Of a stretch of DNA of 64,000 nucleotides, positions 36,230-47,604 are shown piece after piece. This DNA is from Dryomyza anilis (lineage: Eukaryota > Arthropoda > Insecta > Diptera > Dryomyzidae). Under the pieces are notes generated by a model, which worked only from the letters and a program-made list of their open reading frames with translations, had not been told where the DNA came from and did no database searches. The stretch is from NCBI GenBank assembly GCA_951804985.1, contig OX638133.1, positions 13,288,501-13,352,500 of the forward strand. Reading direction: 5' to 3'. Position numbers and translations under genes: made by a program. The first letter of the stretch is position 1. Each line of letters begins with the position of its first letter.

Positions 36230-36612
36230 AATTTTGTGTATTTAAAGGCAGACTATCGACATATTTTAGGTACCATCATAAAATAGGCATCCTTTGATAC
36301 AATCTCAGCTTTTGTCTGTTAAAAATCATCAAACAAAATGTTTCAAAACTGCCTTGCGCCTGGCAAAAATGTTGTGTAAGGTCCTGAAACAATAATTTTG
36401 GCAATTTTCAGGTATATTTACGGCAAGCATACAGATAAACGAGAGCTTGTGGGAAGTCTATGTCAGATTTTCAAATTTTATGTAATTTTTAAGGCAGATT
36501 CCCGGCATATTTCAAAAACGGGCCGAAAACAGACAACTTTCGACACAAAATCTGCATGTGTCTGTTAAGATATTTCGAAAAAATGTTTATAAACTGCTTG
36601 GACCCTGCACCC
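36230..36612. repeat. About 190-bp satellite-like units left of PPO copy 4
   Basis: Two units share phrases such as CAGATAAACGAGAGCTTGTGGG, GGCAGATTCCCGGCATATTT and AAATCTGCATGTGTCTG, which recur in the array right of copy 4 (39640-41540). A flanking GTCAATAGGATAAATTATTA repeat follows at 36613-36830. Confidence 0.65.
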
Positions 36613-36839
36613 AGAAAAAAATACTATATAAACAATAGTTTTTTTACTATTAAAATTAGTCAATAGGATAAATTATTATTTTAATCGGAAAATACCATTA
36701 AATACCAGAAAATACTATGACATTGCTATTGAGTTTATATGAAAAGATTTATTTTTTGTATACTAAAATTGTCCTATTGATCAATTTTAATGGGATTTGA
36801 ATGAATTTTTTTCTGGGTGTGCCAACAATTTTAGTTTGT

Positions 36840-37139
36840 TTTTTTTTTGTGAGATAAAAATAGAGCCACAGGTTTATATCCATTGTGTTGTGACCCACTT
36901 CACTGGATTTTAATGATATTTCTTAGGGGTTGTACTCATTTATTATGCATTTGAAGATCATGTTATAAAGCATTGTATAGCAGACTTATTTACAAAAAAA
37001 AAAACAAAAAATGTTGTTTTGAATTGCATAAATTTATTGGTTTAAATGGATATAATATCAAATTTAATGAATTGAAATATTTTGCATAATATGTTTTGTT
37101 ATTTAGAATGGTGATGCACATAGGAATGCATTATCTGTC
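36840..37139. other. 3' flank of PPO copy 4
   Basis: AT-rich; the complement of AATAAA at 37033-37038 is the likely polyadenylation signal of copy 4. Nothing else is recognised. Confidence 0.55.
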
Positions 37140-39303
37140 TTAATTTGCTGGACGCACAACGCTTCTGTTTTCATGGCGAATGTTAACATCAACGATACTC
37201 ATGTTGGGAGTCAAGAAATTGCTCAATCGATCAGCACCAGTACGCGGTAGACGGTCAAATGGATAGCCCATGGCACGTCTGTCTGGATAAAGACGATCCC
37301 GTACACCGCAATAAGATGCAGCATCGCTGCATCCACCAACGAGATCTTGATCAATCCTGTCATCATCCAAATTGGAAATCATAACGAACAGTTCGCATGG
37401 CATGCCCTCTGGCAGTCCCTTCGGAATAAGCATATGATTTGGCCAACCGCAACCGCAGAAATTAAACTCAAGTTCTTCAGCGGTGCCAGCGGTTGGGCGC
37501 GCAGCATCCAGATTCCGGAAAGTACGCTCAAACGGAATCGTAACGCTAGACTCGATGGAGCGACGACGAACAGTGTTCGGACCGGGATTCACTAAAATGG
37601 TTGTGTGTAATGCAAATGTTACATACGACCACTAATATTAATACTTACATGAAACGATAAATTTATCCAACTCGACCATCAACAGGCGCTGATCACGGAG
37701 TAACATGGGCTGGCCACGTTCGTCCTGTTTTGGTCCCAGGAAGATGCGTACATAGCCAAATCGCTGTGCGCCACCGGTATTATTCACATTAATCGTATAA
37801 GTGAATGGAGTGTGTTGCAAGTGGGTGAATCGGGCGAAGACATTGCCGCGTGGCAAAAAGTCCATTCCACGGGAGAGATCCAGATCGGATTGTTGCCAGA
37901 ATGTAGTTAATACATTCGGCTGACCACCATCGCTGCTGACTTGGATGCCAGTTATCGAGATTCCAGCGTATGTAAGTTGAGGTGCAGTATATGCATTTAG
38001 TCGAGTTTTGTGCTCCTGGAAGATGTCGTCGATGTAGGCGTGCCATCTGTAGAAGACTGGATCACGCATGGCAGTAGCAGAGTCGCCCATTACGCCGAAA
38101 GACTCTAAATGCCGATGATCGGGATCGTGCGAGTAGGAAATAAAGACATGGCCCATGTTGTGCATATCACCGTAAAGCCCTCGATTTGGTGATAAAATGG
38201 TCGATTCTACTGTGTCGCCCAGAATGTCAATGCCACTTTGCTCTGTTAGTTGTACACGATTTCCTGCTTCCTATTTGTGGTAAAAATTATTTCAAAAATC
38301 TATTTAATTCAAAAAATATTGAACTTACATTTACAAGGAAACCCTGATGTATGGCTTCGTAAATACGATCCCTCCAACGTTCCAAATCACTTACATCCAA
38401 TTTGATCTGATCCGCTTCACGATCAAGATCAACGATGCGTGTACCCTCTGCACGTGGTGGCCAAGAACGGCTAGAAATTAGCGAATCCATTTTAGGAAAG
38501 TAGCCCTCAGTGATGGGATCACGCAGATTATTGAAACGAACAACACGTGCTAATTTGTTGCTGAAGCGCTCCAAATTGTATCTGGCAACGATCTGTTGAT
38601 GCATGTAATAGAAGAGTTCACCGCGACGATCCTTTGCAACAATACTGCGTTCAGCTTCGCCAGGGTAAATCAAATGCCAATGCCAGTGATGTAAATTTAC
38701 ACCCATATCCTCGCGGAAGTACCAAAGACGATGTTCCGGATCCAAATCGGATGCTGTATAATCACGCGGTATAACAATGGGTTGGCGTGATCCATTGGGT
38801 ACCACAGTTGTTTCCTCACGTACTTCACGGAAAACTTGAGAGTCCACAAATCTATCCGGGAAGTGCTGCGCAAACGATGGCAAATCGAGTCCTTTGGTGT
38901 CTTGACGATGCAACAAAGCCACTGACAGGGCATAGTTGAAGAGCAGAGGATTTACACGATCACGTGCGTAGACTGCAACGCTTTGCAAGTCTTCGATGGA
39001 ACGCATGCCCATGAAGATATCAATTAGGCGGCCTGCAATGCGACGATGACGTGGAATGAACAGCGAGAACTGCTCATTTCGTCCTAAGGACATAGGAATG
39101 CGTAAGTCGGGAATTGCAATATCTTTAACTGGAATGCGTTTTTCTGCCTCTCCACCGACTCGACTCTGAACCTCATTACCGATGGGTTTGTACCGATCCG
39201 TTAAGAACTTATCGGGCACATCAAAGATCGCCTTTTGCTTGTCCATGAAGACAGGCTCGGTTGGATGGTCCAAGAGCAAAAGTAAATTATTTTTGTCAGC
39301 CAT
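37140..39303 (-). CDS. PPO: Prophenoloxidase, copy 4
   Basis: Exons are 38329-39303, 37649-38270 and 37140-37591 (introns 58 and 57 bases), giving 682 residues. Copper A ligands are His206, His210 and His235; copper B ligands are His362, His366 and His402. The GCGWP motif is intact. It is closest to copy 3 and shares Arg48-Val49 at the activation site. Exon 2 starts with a variant of an otherwise steady segment: LTEQSGIDILGDTVES, where copies 1-3 have LDEQRGIDILG. It is flanked on both sides by the same family of roughly 190-bp repeats. The polyadenylation signal is at 37033-37038. Same melanisation role as the others; no sign of damage. Confidence 0.95.
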
Positions 39304-39387
39304 TTCATATATTTATTTTGGTCGATTTAGTATAACTACCAAGATTTAATTTGAAGTACCAAGTGTTCTAATGGAATAGCACAATGG

Positions 39388-39497
39388 AACTAATGCACTT
39401 TGAATAAAATCGGTGCACTTTTATAGCAAATAAATTCACAACATAAATGTCAAAAACATATTTATTGTGGTTTGCGAAAAATAATCTTTTTGTGGTA
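39388..39497 (-). promoter_or_regulatory. PPO copy 4 promoter: initiator, TATA and two Runx sites
   Basis: TATAAAA is at 39419-39425 and TTAGTT at 39388-39393 (34 bases). On the plus strand TGTGGTTT (39466-39473) and TGTGGTA (39491-39497) flank GCGAAAAATAATCTTT. This pair is the same as the displaced block at copy 3 and lies 40 bases above TATA. Confidence 0.6.
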
Positions 39498-39639
39498 CAT
39501 TTCGTTGTTTTTTGCATATATCAATATTATGCAAAAATTGCATACTTATTAATATAATTTAAAAAAAGTAATTAGATTAAATGCGGTTATGAAAAATACG
39601 CGAAAGCATAATACACATTACTTACTTTTAATGTTGCAG

Positions 39640-41540
39640 TCGACATAACTTTTGGCAGGGTCTATACAGTTCAGAAACATTTTCAAGACATATTTTGAAC
39701 AGACAAAAGCGGAGTTTGTATCAAAAGCTACCGTGAATCTGCCAATAAAATTCCATAAAATTTTACAACATGCTATACACTTCCCAAAATATTCCATTTA
39801 TCTCTTTGTTTGCCCGCAATATGCCGGAAATATTCGTGAAAAAATACTAAAAATGTTGTCTCGGACAGATTCACGCCATTCGGGGAACGGGCAGAAAACA
39901 GAAAGCTTTTGATACAAACTCCGCCTTTATCTGTTTGAAAAATGTCGAAAAAATGTTTCTAAAATACCTCGTCCCTGCCAAAAAAACATTTCTGAGGTAT
40001 ACAAAACTTAAGCAAATATTCCAAATATTAAGCAGAAAAAGGGAAGGAAACAGGCAGGGAAAACAAGCAGTTTATATGCATTGAACTCTTATTTTATGGG
40101 AAGATTTTACGAAGGAAAAAGTCAGCATCTGCCTTGCAAAATTGGTAGGCAAAAATTTGGTGTGTTCGGCAATACAGAAGGAATTAAACTGTTTAACACA
40201 GGCTGTGGTAGGCAATAGGGTGGAAGCAAAAAGGCAGTTAAAGGTAGGGTATGGCAAGGATGTAATTTTTATATCTATAAATGTCTGTTTAAAATTTTGT
40301 TCGGGATCTCGAAAAAAAGTATCTGACATTTTTCAGAAATTTAGCCTCGAGGAGTAAGACAGAGTATGAAATTTTACGGAATTTTGGGTATGAAAAGAAA
40401 AAAGGCAGCTTTAGATACAAACTCCGCCTTTGTCTGCTTGAAATTTATCGATAAAATATTTTTAAAATGCCCTGAGCCTGCCAAACCTTTTGTCTTGGGG
40501 TACCGGTTCAATATTTCGGAAAATATTCACAGATAAATGAAATTTGTGTGGAAATCCAATGGCAGATTATCAAACTTTATTGATTTTAAAGGCAGATTCT
40601 TGGCATAGTTTGAGAACGGGTACAAAATAGTCAGGTTTTGATATGAAATCTGACTTTGTGGAATTTTTCACAGATAAATGAAATTCTGTGGAAAGCGTCT
40701 GGCAAATTAGCAAATTTTATTGAATTTTAAAAGGCAGATTCCTAGCATATTTTGGGAACGGGTACAAAACAGTCAGCTTTTGATATAAAATCCGGCTTTG
40801 ACTGCTTTAAATCTTTCTAAAAGGTTTGAACCTGCCAAACATTTTGTCTTGAGGTCCCGGGTCAATATTTCTGAATTTTTTCATAGAAAAATGAAATGTT
40901 GTAGAAAGCTAATGGCAGATTATCAAACTTTATTAAATTTTAAACGTAGATTCATGGCATAGTTTCGTAATGGGCATAATCAGGTTTTGATATGAAATTT
41001 GAATTTGTAGAATTTTTCACAGATTAATGGAATTCTGTGGAAATCGTACGGCAGATTATCAAGTTTTATCGAAGTTCTAAACCCAAATTCCTGGCATATT
41101 TGGGAAAGAGCATAAAACAGTTTGCTTTTGATAAAAAAATCCCACTTTGTTTGCATTATAATAATAATAATAGTTTGGCGCTACAGTCCTGAATAGAACT
41201 TCGGCCGAGCTCTCTCACCATTTTGAGCTGTGCGTGTTATATTTGTACTCAAAGTGGTGGGACCTACAGTTTATTGCCGAATCCGAACGGCGGGTGAGAG
41301 CTTTTCATAGGCAATGTTTTACTCTCGTAGGTTTGCCATTTACTGACGAGAGGTAGCGCGGTATAGAAAAATGTTTCTATGAAAAGATGTTGTTAGCCCC
41401 AGTCCAGGCTTGAACCGGGGACCTTTCGGCTTGCAGTCCAACGCACTAACCACTGAGCTACCTCGGTTTGCATTAGATCTTTCTAAAAGGTCTAAAAGGT
41501 CTTTCTAAAAGCCTTCCAAACATATTGTCTTAGGGTAAAT
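39640..41540. repeat. Satellite-like array of about 190-bp units right of PPO copy 4
   Basis: Several units, some inverted (the first runs backwards from 39640 to about 39850), share CAGATAAATGAAATTCTGTGG, AAGGCAGATTCCTAGCATAT, GGGAACGGGTACAAAACAG and CCTGCCAAACATTTTGTCTT. The clearest tandem units are 40500-40670, 40670-40860 and 40860-41040. Short frames inside are not conserved between units. SINE copy C has inserted at 41159. Confidence 0.75.
41159..41465 (-). mobile_element. tRNA-derived SINE, copy C, with 10-bp target duplication
   Basis: The sequence is nearly the same as copy B in reverse. GTTTGCATTA occurs on both sides (41149-41158 and 41466-41475). Removing the SINE and one duplicate restores the repeat unit phrase GTTTGCATTAGATCTTTCT, so insertion into the array came after array formation. 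Confidence 0.85.
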
Positions 41541-41760
41541 AACAAAAATAAAAATATTCAAATTGTTTAGAATAATATAACTTTATTAGTTTTAAAATTT
41601 ATATTCATTTTATCAACCAGATTAACGTCAGTCTTTATTCTAAAGAATCTCTGAAAAGATATATACAAAAAAGTTTGTTACTCTGTGTGATATGTAATTC
41701 TAAAGACTCCAGTTATACATTATTATGAAGAATTTTAGTATTTTTTATATACATTTAATA

Positions 41761-44228
41761 TTACTTACTCTTTTTTGTAGACTCCCATCCAATTTTACAC
41801 TTATTTTCACGATTCTTACTTTCCAACCATTCGTTAACTGGAGTATAGTATTCCAGAAGAGCATCTCCCGAAAGATTCGGATTGTCCGGTAAGACTTTAC
41901 GTAAAACATCGCGCCATTGAAGAGATGAACCCAAGGACATCATAGCCCTATAATAAATAGAAATATTTTATATGAACGTTTATATGTTTCTAAGAGAAAG
42001 TATATTAAACGGTACTAATTCTGCTATTTATACGAAATCAACCGGCAACTTTAAAACGGTATGGTTCTAAGAAGGGGTGTATCAACATCTTATACAGACC
42101 TTTTGACCTGTCACTGAACAGTTTTTCAATTGCAGATTTGGATTACTCTGGAAATTCTCTAATTAAAGACGAGTTCAGTGATATGTAAAGGTCTTTGTGA
42201 GGAATTTTTACCCTTTCCTAATGTCAAATCTGTCGGTTGATTTCACATAAAAGTATCAAAACTAGTATGATATACACATGACTTACTTGAGATCACTGCC
42301 GACAGCCACATTACCATAGAAATCGCAATTGTGTAGTTGGCCACCAAGTCCGCTCTTCTTGCAGAATGCGCGATAGAACTGATAACCCAATACCTCAGAT
42401 ACAAATTTCCTATATGATGAAAAAACATTAAAAACCGTGACCGTATGCACACTTATATGTTGTTATTACTCCGTTTGATGATTTTGCTCCAAATCCAAAT
42501 AAAATTTATAGGGGAAATCAATAGAGCCTTCCATACGATCGACTGGTGGTTCAATGCCAGCATATTTCTCCATTAGCTTCCAATAATGACTATTAATGCT
42601 GTCCATTTCAATTTCACCCGACAGAAGGTCATTCATTACTTTGGTGTGCACAAAGAATTGAGGTATATTGAAAATTGTATGAATACCCTAAATAATAATG
42701 ACACAATTGTAAAGTAAAATATTAATTTGCAATGTATTTTAATAGTTACCATACGGAATAGGCGATTCATCATCACATCGTCGGTAAACTTAAAGTTTTT
42801 AGCCAGACCAATAGCACTTAAATGTTTAGGAGTTGACGCAGACAGTATCACCGCCTCTCCCACAGGATATTCAAGTTCGTACGAGTTAAAGAAATACGCT
42901 GGTAAATTGCGTTTTTCCTTGGCATAGTGCACGCGACCCAAGTAACCGTGATTCTGCATAAACTTCTTGAAATCAACTTTCTGACAATATTTCATATACA
43001 CTTGTGGTGTCAGATCGAATATGTCTGCCTTGCAATCACCGCTGTTTGTGGTCTCGTCGTGTTCCTTTAGCTGATCCTGGTAGAAAGTCTGATCGAGGGC
43101 ATCGAAACCTAAAGAGGCATAGAAGCGCTCCGCCTCATCGATCATCTTCTTAGCATCTAGCTCTCTGACGAATGCATCATATGGTGGTAGTTTATTATGT
43201 GGGAAGTAGTTTTCCAGAACACTGCCGGCAGTCCAGGCTTGTTCTAGCACCTGCTGGAACAGATGATCAGGTATGGGACCTGTGGGATTGATTACATCGG
43301 CGCCGTACTTTTTGTAGAGCTCATAACGCACAAAACTGTGGAATTGCTGGTAGAATGGCTTAATTTCTTCCATTACTTTTTCCATTTCTTGCAGAAAGTC
43401 CTTGTTATTGTAATATCTATACCAGAATTCTAGTACCGGTATATCTGTAAAAATTTGAATTTGAGAATATGATTTAACCATAGAAATATTTGCACTCACC
43501 AGTGATTTTTGCAGCCTTCTGAAATGCCTCAACAATTGTATAAAAATTCACTGAAGACCACACCAAATTCTTCTCACGCCAAGTTTCCCAATAGTATTTC
43601 AGTTCTTCTGGATCATTGCTATGCTGTATAATCTTGCGTATATCCGGGTAGAAAGCCAAAGGGCTATCATCCTGATCGGGCATATTTGCGCCACCCAAGT
43701 ACGGCTCAATATCCTTGTCGGTTGATAACTCCTTGAGAGCAGCTAAATTAATGAGCACTGACGAAAAGTATTCCTCTCCCAAAACAAAGAGATCGCCAAC
43801 TTTGCGTAGATTTAACAAGGCATTTTTTACATCGTTATCATTTATTTTAGCCACATCAAAATCACTAGCTTCCTCAGAGATCTTAACCAATTCGTTTGCA
43901 ATGGTTTGCACAGTTTTTATTTTAGTAAAAATTGCTTCAAAATCGTCGTCATCCATGGAGGAATATGTTTCAGCAGCGATTTGATCATAGAGTTTGTAGA
44001 TTCTCGAGCTGGCATCTTGAATATACTTTTTTGCCTCCAATTCATAAGTAGTGGCGGCTTTTGTGGTCTGGTAAAATTATAATATGTTCAAATATTAAAA
44101 ATCTTATAAAAGAAGTTGCGCAAATTAGAAACAAAAAACAGACTGACTAAATATTATAAGTATTGAACTGAACTTACTGCCGTAAGGCCTATTAAAACCA
44201 CCGCTATAAATGATAAGAAAAATCTCAT
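41761..44228 (-). CDS. Angiotensin-converting-enzyme-like protein (M2 family), probably catalytically inactive
   Basis: Six exons: 44178-44228, 43500-44067, 42750-43444, 42470-42687, 42287-42409 and 41761-41947. All have GT/AG borders and the frame stays open, giving 613 residues, the length of single-domain insect ACEs. Exon 1 is a 17-residue signal peptide core (MRFFLSFIAVVLIGLTA), so it is secreted. ACE landmarks are YYWETWREKN, NPTGPIPDHL, STPKHL, YAGIEPPV and a late pair of cysteines (FCKKSGLGGQLHNCDFYG). The zinc motif HEXXH is replaced: the aligned stretch at residues 372-377 reads HGYLGR, losing both histidines and the catalytic glutamate. The third ligand position (usually GFHEA) reads EYPVGEA. 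Drosophila also has several inactive ACE paralogues. Function is unknown, perhaps peptide binding. Polyadenylation signal complements lie at 41634 and 41582. Confidence 0.88.
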
Positions 44229-44424
44229 TACAGATTTTTCAATATATCAAATATAAAAATTGAAAAATTCTGCTTAAATGCGAAATACGTTAAGCTCCTT
44301 GCAATGTTGAAACTAGACTAAGTGAAATTCAGATTTTGTTTTAAGTATTCTGAGAATTCTATAATACTGGCTGCTGTTATCAGCAGACTGGCTCTATCTT
44401 CAATACGGATTTAAATAAAAATAC

Positions 44425-44431
44425 TTTTATA
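44425..44431 (-). promoter_or_regulatory. Possible TATA box of the ACE-like gene
   Basis: The plus strand reads TTTTATA about 200 bases above the ATG. No good initiator lies at the usual distance; CCAGTC is about 40 bases downstream. It overlaps the 3' end of PPO copy 5 (signal complement at 44473-44478), so the two genes are packed closely. Confidence 0.3.
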
Positions 44432-44529
44432 GATTAAACTAAAAGACGAATGTGTTGTGCCAAATCTAATATTTTATTATATACTCAATATTTATATTCA
44501 ATACATTATGAAAGTAATATTTTATGAAC

Positions 44530-46734
44530 TCAGTTTTGTCCATTATCATTTTTACGATTCAAAACTTTATCTTCATGGCGAATCACAACATCTGTCAAAC
44601 TCATGTTTGGTGTCAAGAAGTTCGACAATCTGTCTACGCCGGCACGTGCTGGCCGATCAAATGGATAGCCCATTGCACGCTTATCCGGATATAGACGATT
44701 GCGTATACCACAAAAGGCCGAAGCATCACTGCAAGTTCCTTCAGTATTTTGTTGTATGCCGTCTTCCTCAAAGTTTGATACCATGACGAATAGTTCGCAA
44801 GGCATGCCCGAGGGCCAACCCTTAGGTATGAGCAAATTATCAGGCCAACCACAGCCGCAATAGTTGAATTTCGAATCATCTGGAGCACCTTCCACGGGTC
44901 GCTCATCGGCCAAATAGCGGTAAGTTTGTTCGAATGGAATCGTCACAGTGGACTCCTTTGAACGGCGTCGAATAGTGTTTGGGCCTGGGTTTACTATAAA
45001 AAAAAAAACAATAATATAAATTGATACTATTTAAATTTCGGAGTTATACGTACGGGCTACTTGAAACTTGTCCAACTCGATCAGTAGTAGACGTTGATCG
45101 GGAAACAGTAGAGGCCTTCTGCGCTCATCACGCTTAGGCGTGAGGAAAATTCGAACATATCCTAGACGTTGGGCACGACTGTCGTTTTTGATGTTAATAA
45201 CGTAAGCAAATGGTGTATGTTGCAAATGTGTAAAACGCGCATAGACATTGCCACGTGGCACAAAATCCATGCCACGTGCCAAATTCAAATCGGACTGTTG
45301 CCAGAAAGTGTGCAATATGTTCGGATCTTCGCCATCGCTCTTTAGTTTAACGCCTATAATTGAGATACCATCAAAACTAAGTTGCTGTTCGGTATATGGT
45401 TTCAGTTGGGCCTTATGTTCCTGGAAAATGTCATCAATGAAGGCATGCCATTTGTAGAAGAATGGATCGCGCATAGCGGTTGTAACGTCGCCCATAACAG
45501 CGAATTTCTCCAAGTGACGTTCATCGGGATCATGGATGTAAGAGGAAAAAACGTGACCCATATTGTGCAAGTCACCATAGAGCAAACGATTCTTGGATAG
45601 TATTGACGATTCCAAAATATTACCCAAAATATCGATGCCTTGTTGATCATCAAGAGGAACCAGTTCCCCATTATCCTATGACATAATTAAAAGTTATGTA
45701 AATATTTTATTTAAACAATTAAATTATATTTTTTATTAGTAAATAAAAACAATACAAACATCAATTATAGATCCTTGATGAATTGCCTCAAAAATACGAT
45801 CTCTCCAGCGTTCCAGATCAGAAATATCCAAACTGATTTGTTCCGTTTCGCGTTTCAAATCTGAAAGTCCAACGTTTGCAAATCGTGGTGGCCATGCGCG
45901 ACTAGCGACGAGTGAGTCCATCTTTGGAAAATATCCCTCCACAATCGGCTCTCGAAAGTTATTAAAGCGTATTGTACGAGCTAACAAGTTACTGAATCGT
46001 TCAAAATTGTAACGTGCCATTATCTGTTGGTGTACATAGTAGAACAGTTCACCGCGACGATCTTTAACAACAATCGACTGATCCCCCTCAAAAGGATAGA
46101 CCAAATGCCAATGCCAGTGATGCATATTGACGCCCATATCCTCGCGAAAGTACCAGAGGCGATGCTCCGGTTCCAGATCAGATGCAGTGTAATCGCGTGG
46201 TACGACAATGGGTTGCCGTGATCCTTCGGGCACAACGGTTGCCTCTTCACGGACCCTGCGAAATACCTTCGAATCTAGAAACTTTTCTGGAAAATGTTGC
46301 GCAAGCGAAGGTATTTCTAAATTTGTAGTATCTGGACGATGCAGTATGGCCACGGATAAGGCGTAATTGAAGAGCAAAGGATTGACACGATCACGTGCAT
46401 ATACAGCAATGCTTTGTAAATCGTCCAGGGTATCTGCATCCATGAAAATATCAATTAAGCTACGTGCCAATTTTCTATGTTGTGGAATGAATAATGAAAA
46501 CGGTTCATCTTTCTCCAATGACTCTGGAATAGTCAAATCTGGAATTGGAATATCCTTGACGGGAATACGATTAGCAGTATTTGCACTGAAACGACTCTGT
46601 ATCTCATCACTGAGTGGTGCATAGCGATCGGTCAAAAACTTAGCCGGTATGTCGAACACAGAGACACCTTTATCCATAAATACAGGTTCCGTAGGATGAT
46701 CTAGGAGTAATAGTAGATTCTTTTTGTCTGCCAT
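44530..46734 (-). CDS. PPO: Prophenoloxidase, copy 5
   Basis: Exons are 45760-46734, 45054-45675 and 44530-44993, giving 686 residues; the last exon is 12 bases longer than in the other copies (tail NRKNDNGQN). Copper A ligands are His206, His210 and His235 (in FYYVHQQ); copper B ligands are His362, His366 and His402 (FYKWH). The motif reads YCGCGWP. The activation site is Arg48-Phe49. Intron 1 begins GTTTGT, a weak donor, where the other five have GTGAGC, GTAAGC or GTAAGT; read-through would end the protein after about 332 residues. The intron 2 donor is GTACGT. It groups with copy 6. The polyadenylation signal is at 44473-44478. It ends about 300 bases before the ACE-like gene starts. Confidence 0.93.
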
Positions 46735-46783
46735 TTTCTTGATATTTTAACTATCGATGTAAAGCAAAGTAAAAAGTTGTTGC

Positions 46784-46906
46784 AACTAATGCATTTCTCT
46801 ATAATCCACGGGTATTTATACTAAAACCTAACGAAAATTTTCAAATATTTTAATATTTTTGCTATTTTCTTGTGGTTTTATAATAGTTAAAATTGCATTT
46901 TTATCA
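46784..46906 (-). promoter_or_regulatory. PPO copy 5 promoter: initiator, TATA, Runx and GATA sites
   Basis: In gene sense TATAAAT starts at 46820 and TTAGTT lies at 46784-46789 (33 bases). Plus-strand TGTGGTTT is at 46871-46878, 50 bases above TATA. TTATCA (a TGATAA GATA site) is at 46901-46906. The Runx-GATA spacing is nearly the same at copy 6. Confidence 0.6.
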
Positions 46907-46909
46907 TTC

Positions 46910-47316
46910 AAGTAAACAATTTGCATTGTACTACCGATAAATCTATTATTACAGAAGTTATCGTCTTTTTCTATATTATATATCAACTATTTATAGACAT
47001 TCTGAAGGCATACGTATTACATACAACTCAAAATTTTTAAAGTGTATATTGTGTTTTTAAAAAGGCGCTTTTCCGCAATCTCTAGTTTAATGTACTAATT
47101 GCTACAATAACTGATAAAATGAATTAAATAATAATACTAAACACATTATTGTGAAAATATTCGAAAAGTTTAACATCAGGTAATTAGCGAGCGCCTTTAT
47201 TTTCTTGCCAGAAACAAACATATCACGTGTAAAGATTATCGGAATCTTTGCAATAATATTTATATTACAAGACTTTGAGGCCATATTTCAATGTCATAAT
47301 GGTTAAGTCGATTTTA
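46910..47316. other. AT-rich gene-free stretch upstream of PPO copy 5
   Basis: No coding region or repeat that I recognise. Confidence 0.45.
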
Positions 47317-47520
47317 TTAACGACTATTGGTTAGAAGGATGGACTGCGAGCCAAAAGTTCCGAGGTTCAAAACCCAGAACTGTCAGTATCAAAAGAGTAA
47401 ATGCCTTTGAACATCGCCTTATAAAAGCAGTTTCTCCGTTCAGATTTAGCAATATATTGTAGGCTCCATTATGTGAACACATAAAATATAACAAATATAG
47501 TTCAAACAATTCTTTATTAG
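47317..47520 (+). mobile_element. Diverged tRNA-derived SINE, copy G
   Basis: It keeps GGATGGACTGCGAGCC and CCGAGGTTCAAAACCC from the tRNA head. From the body it keeps AGCAATATATTGTAGGCTCC, against CGGCAATAAACTGTAGGTCC in copy B. It is old and degraded. Confidence 0.5.
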
Positions 47521-47604
47521 TATAAACTGACTTAGATTTTGATGAAACTTAACACCGACAATATTTTGGGTATTTATATTAAACTGGTAAAATGAATTGG
47601 GTCT

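Noticed and set aside
44425..44431. Full TATA/initiator promoter for the ACE-like gene like those of the PPO genes
   Set aside because: The initiator word is missing at 33-34 bases; only the TATA-like word is present.
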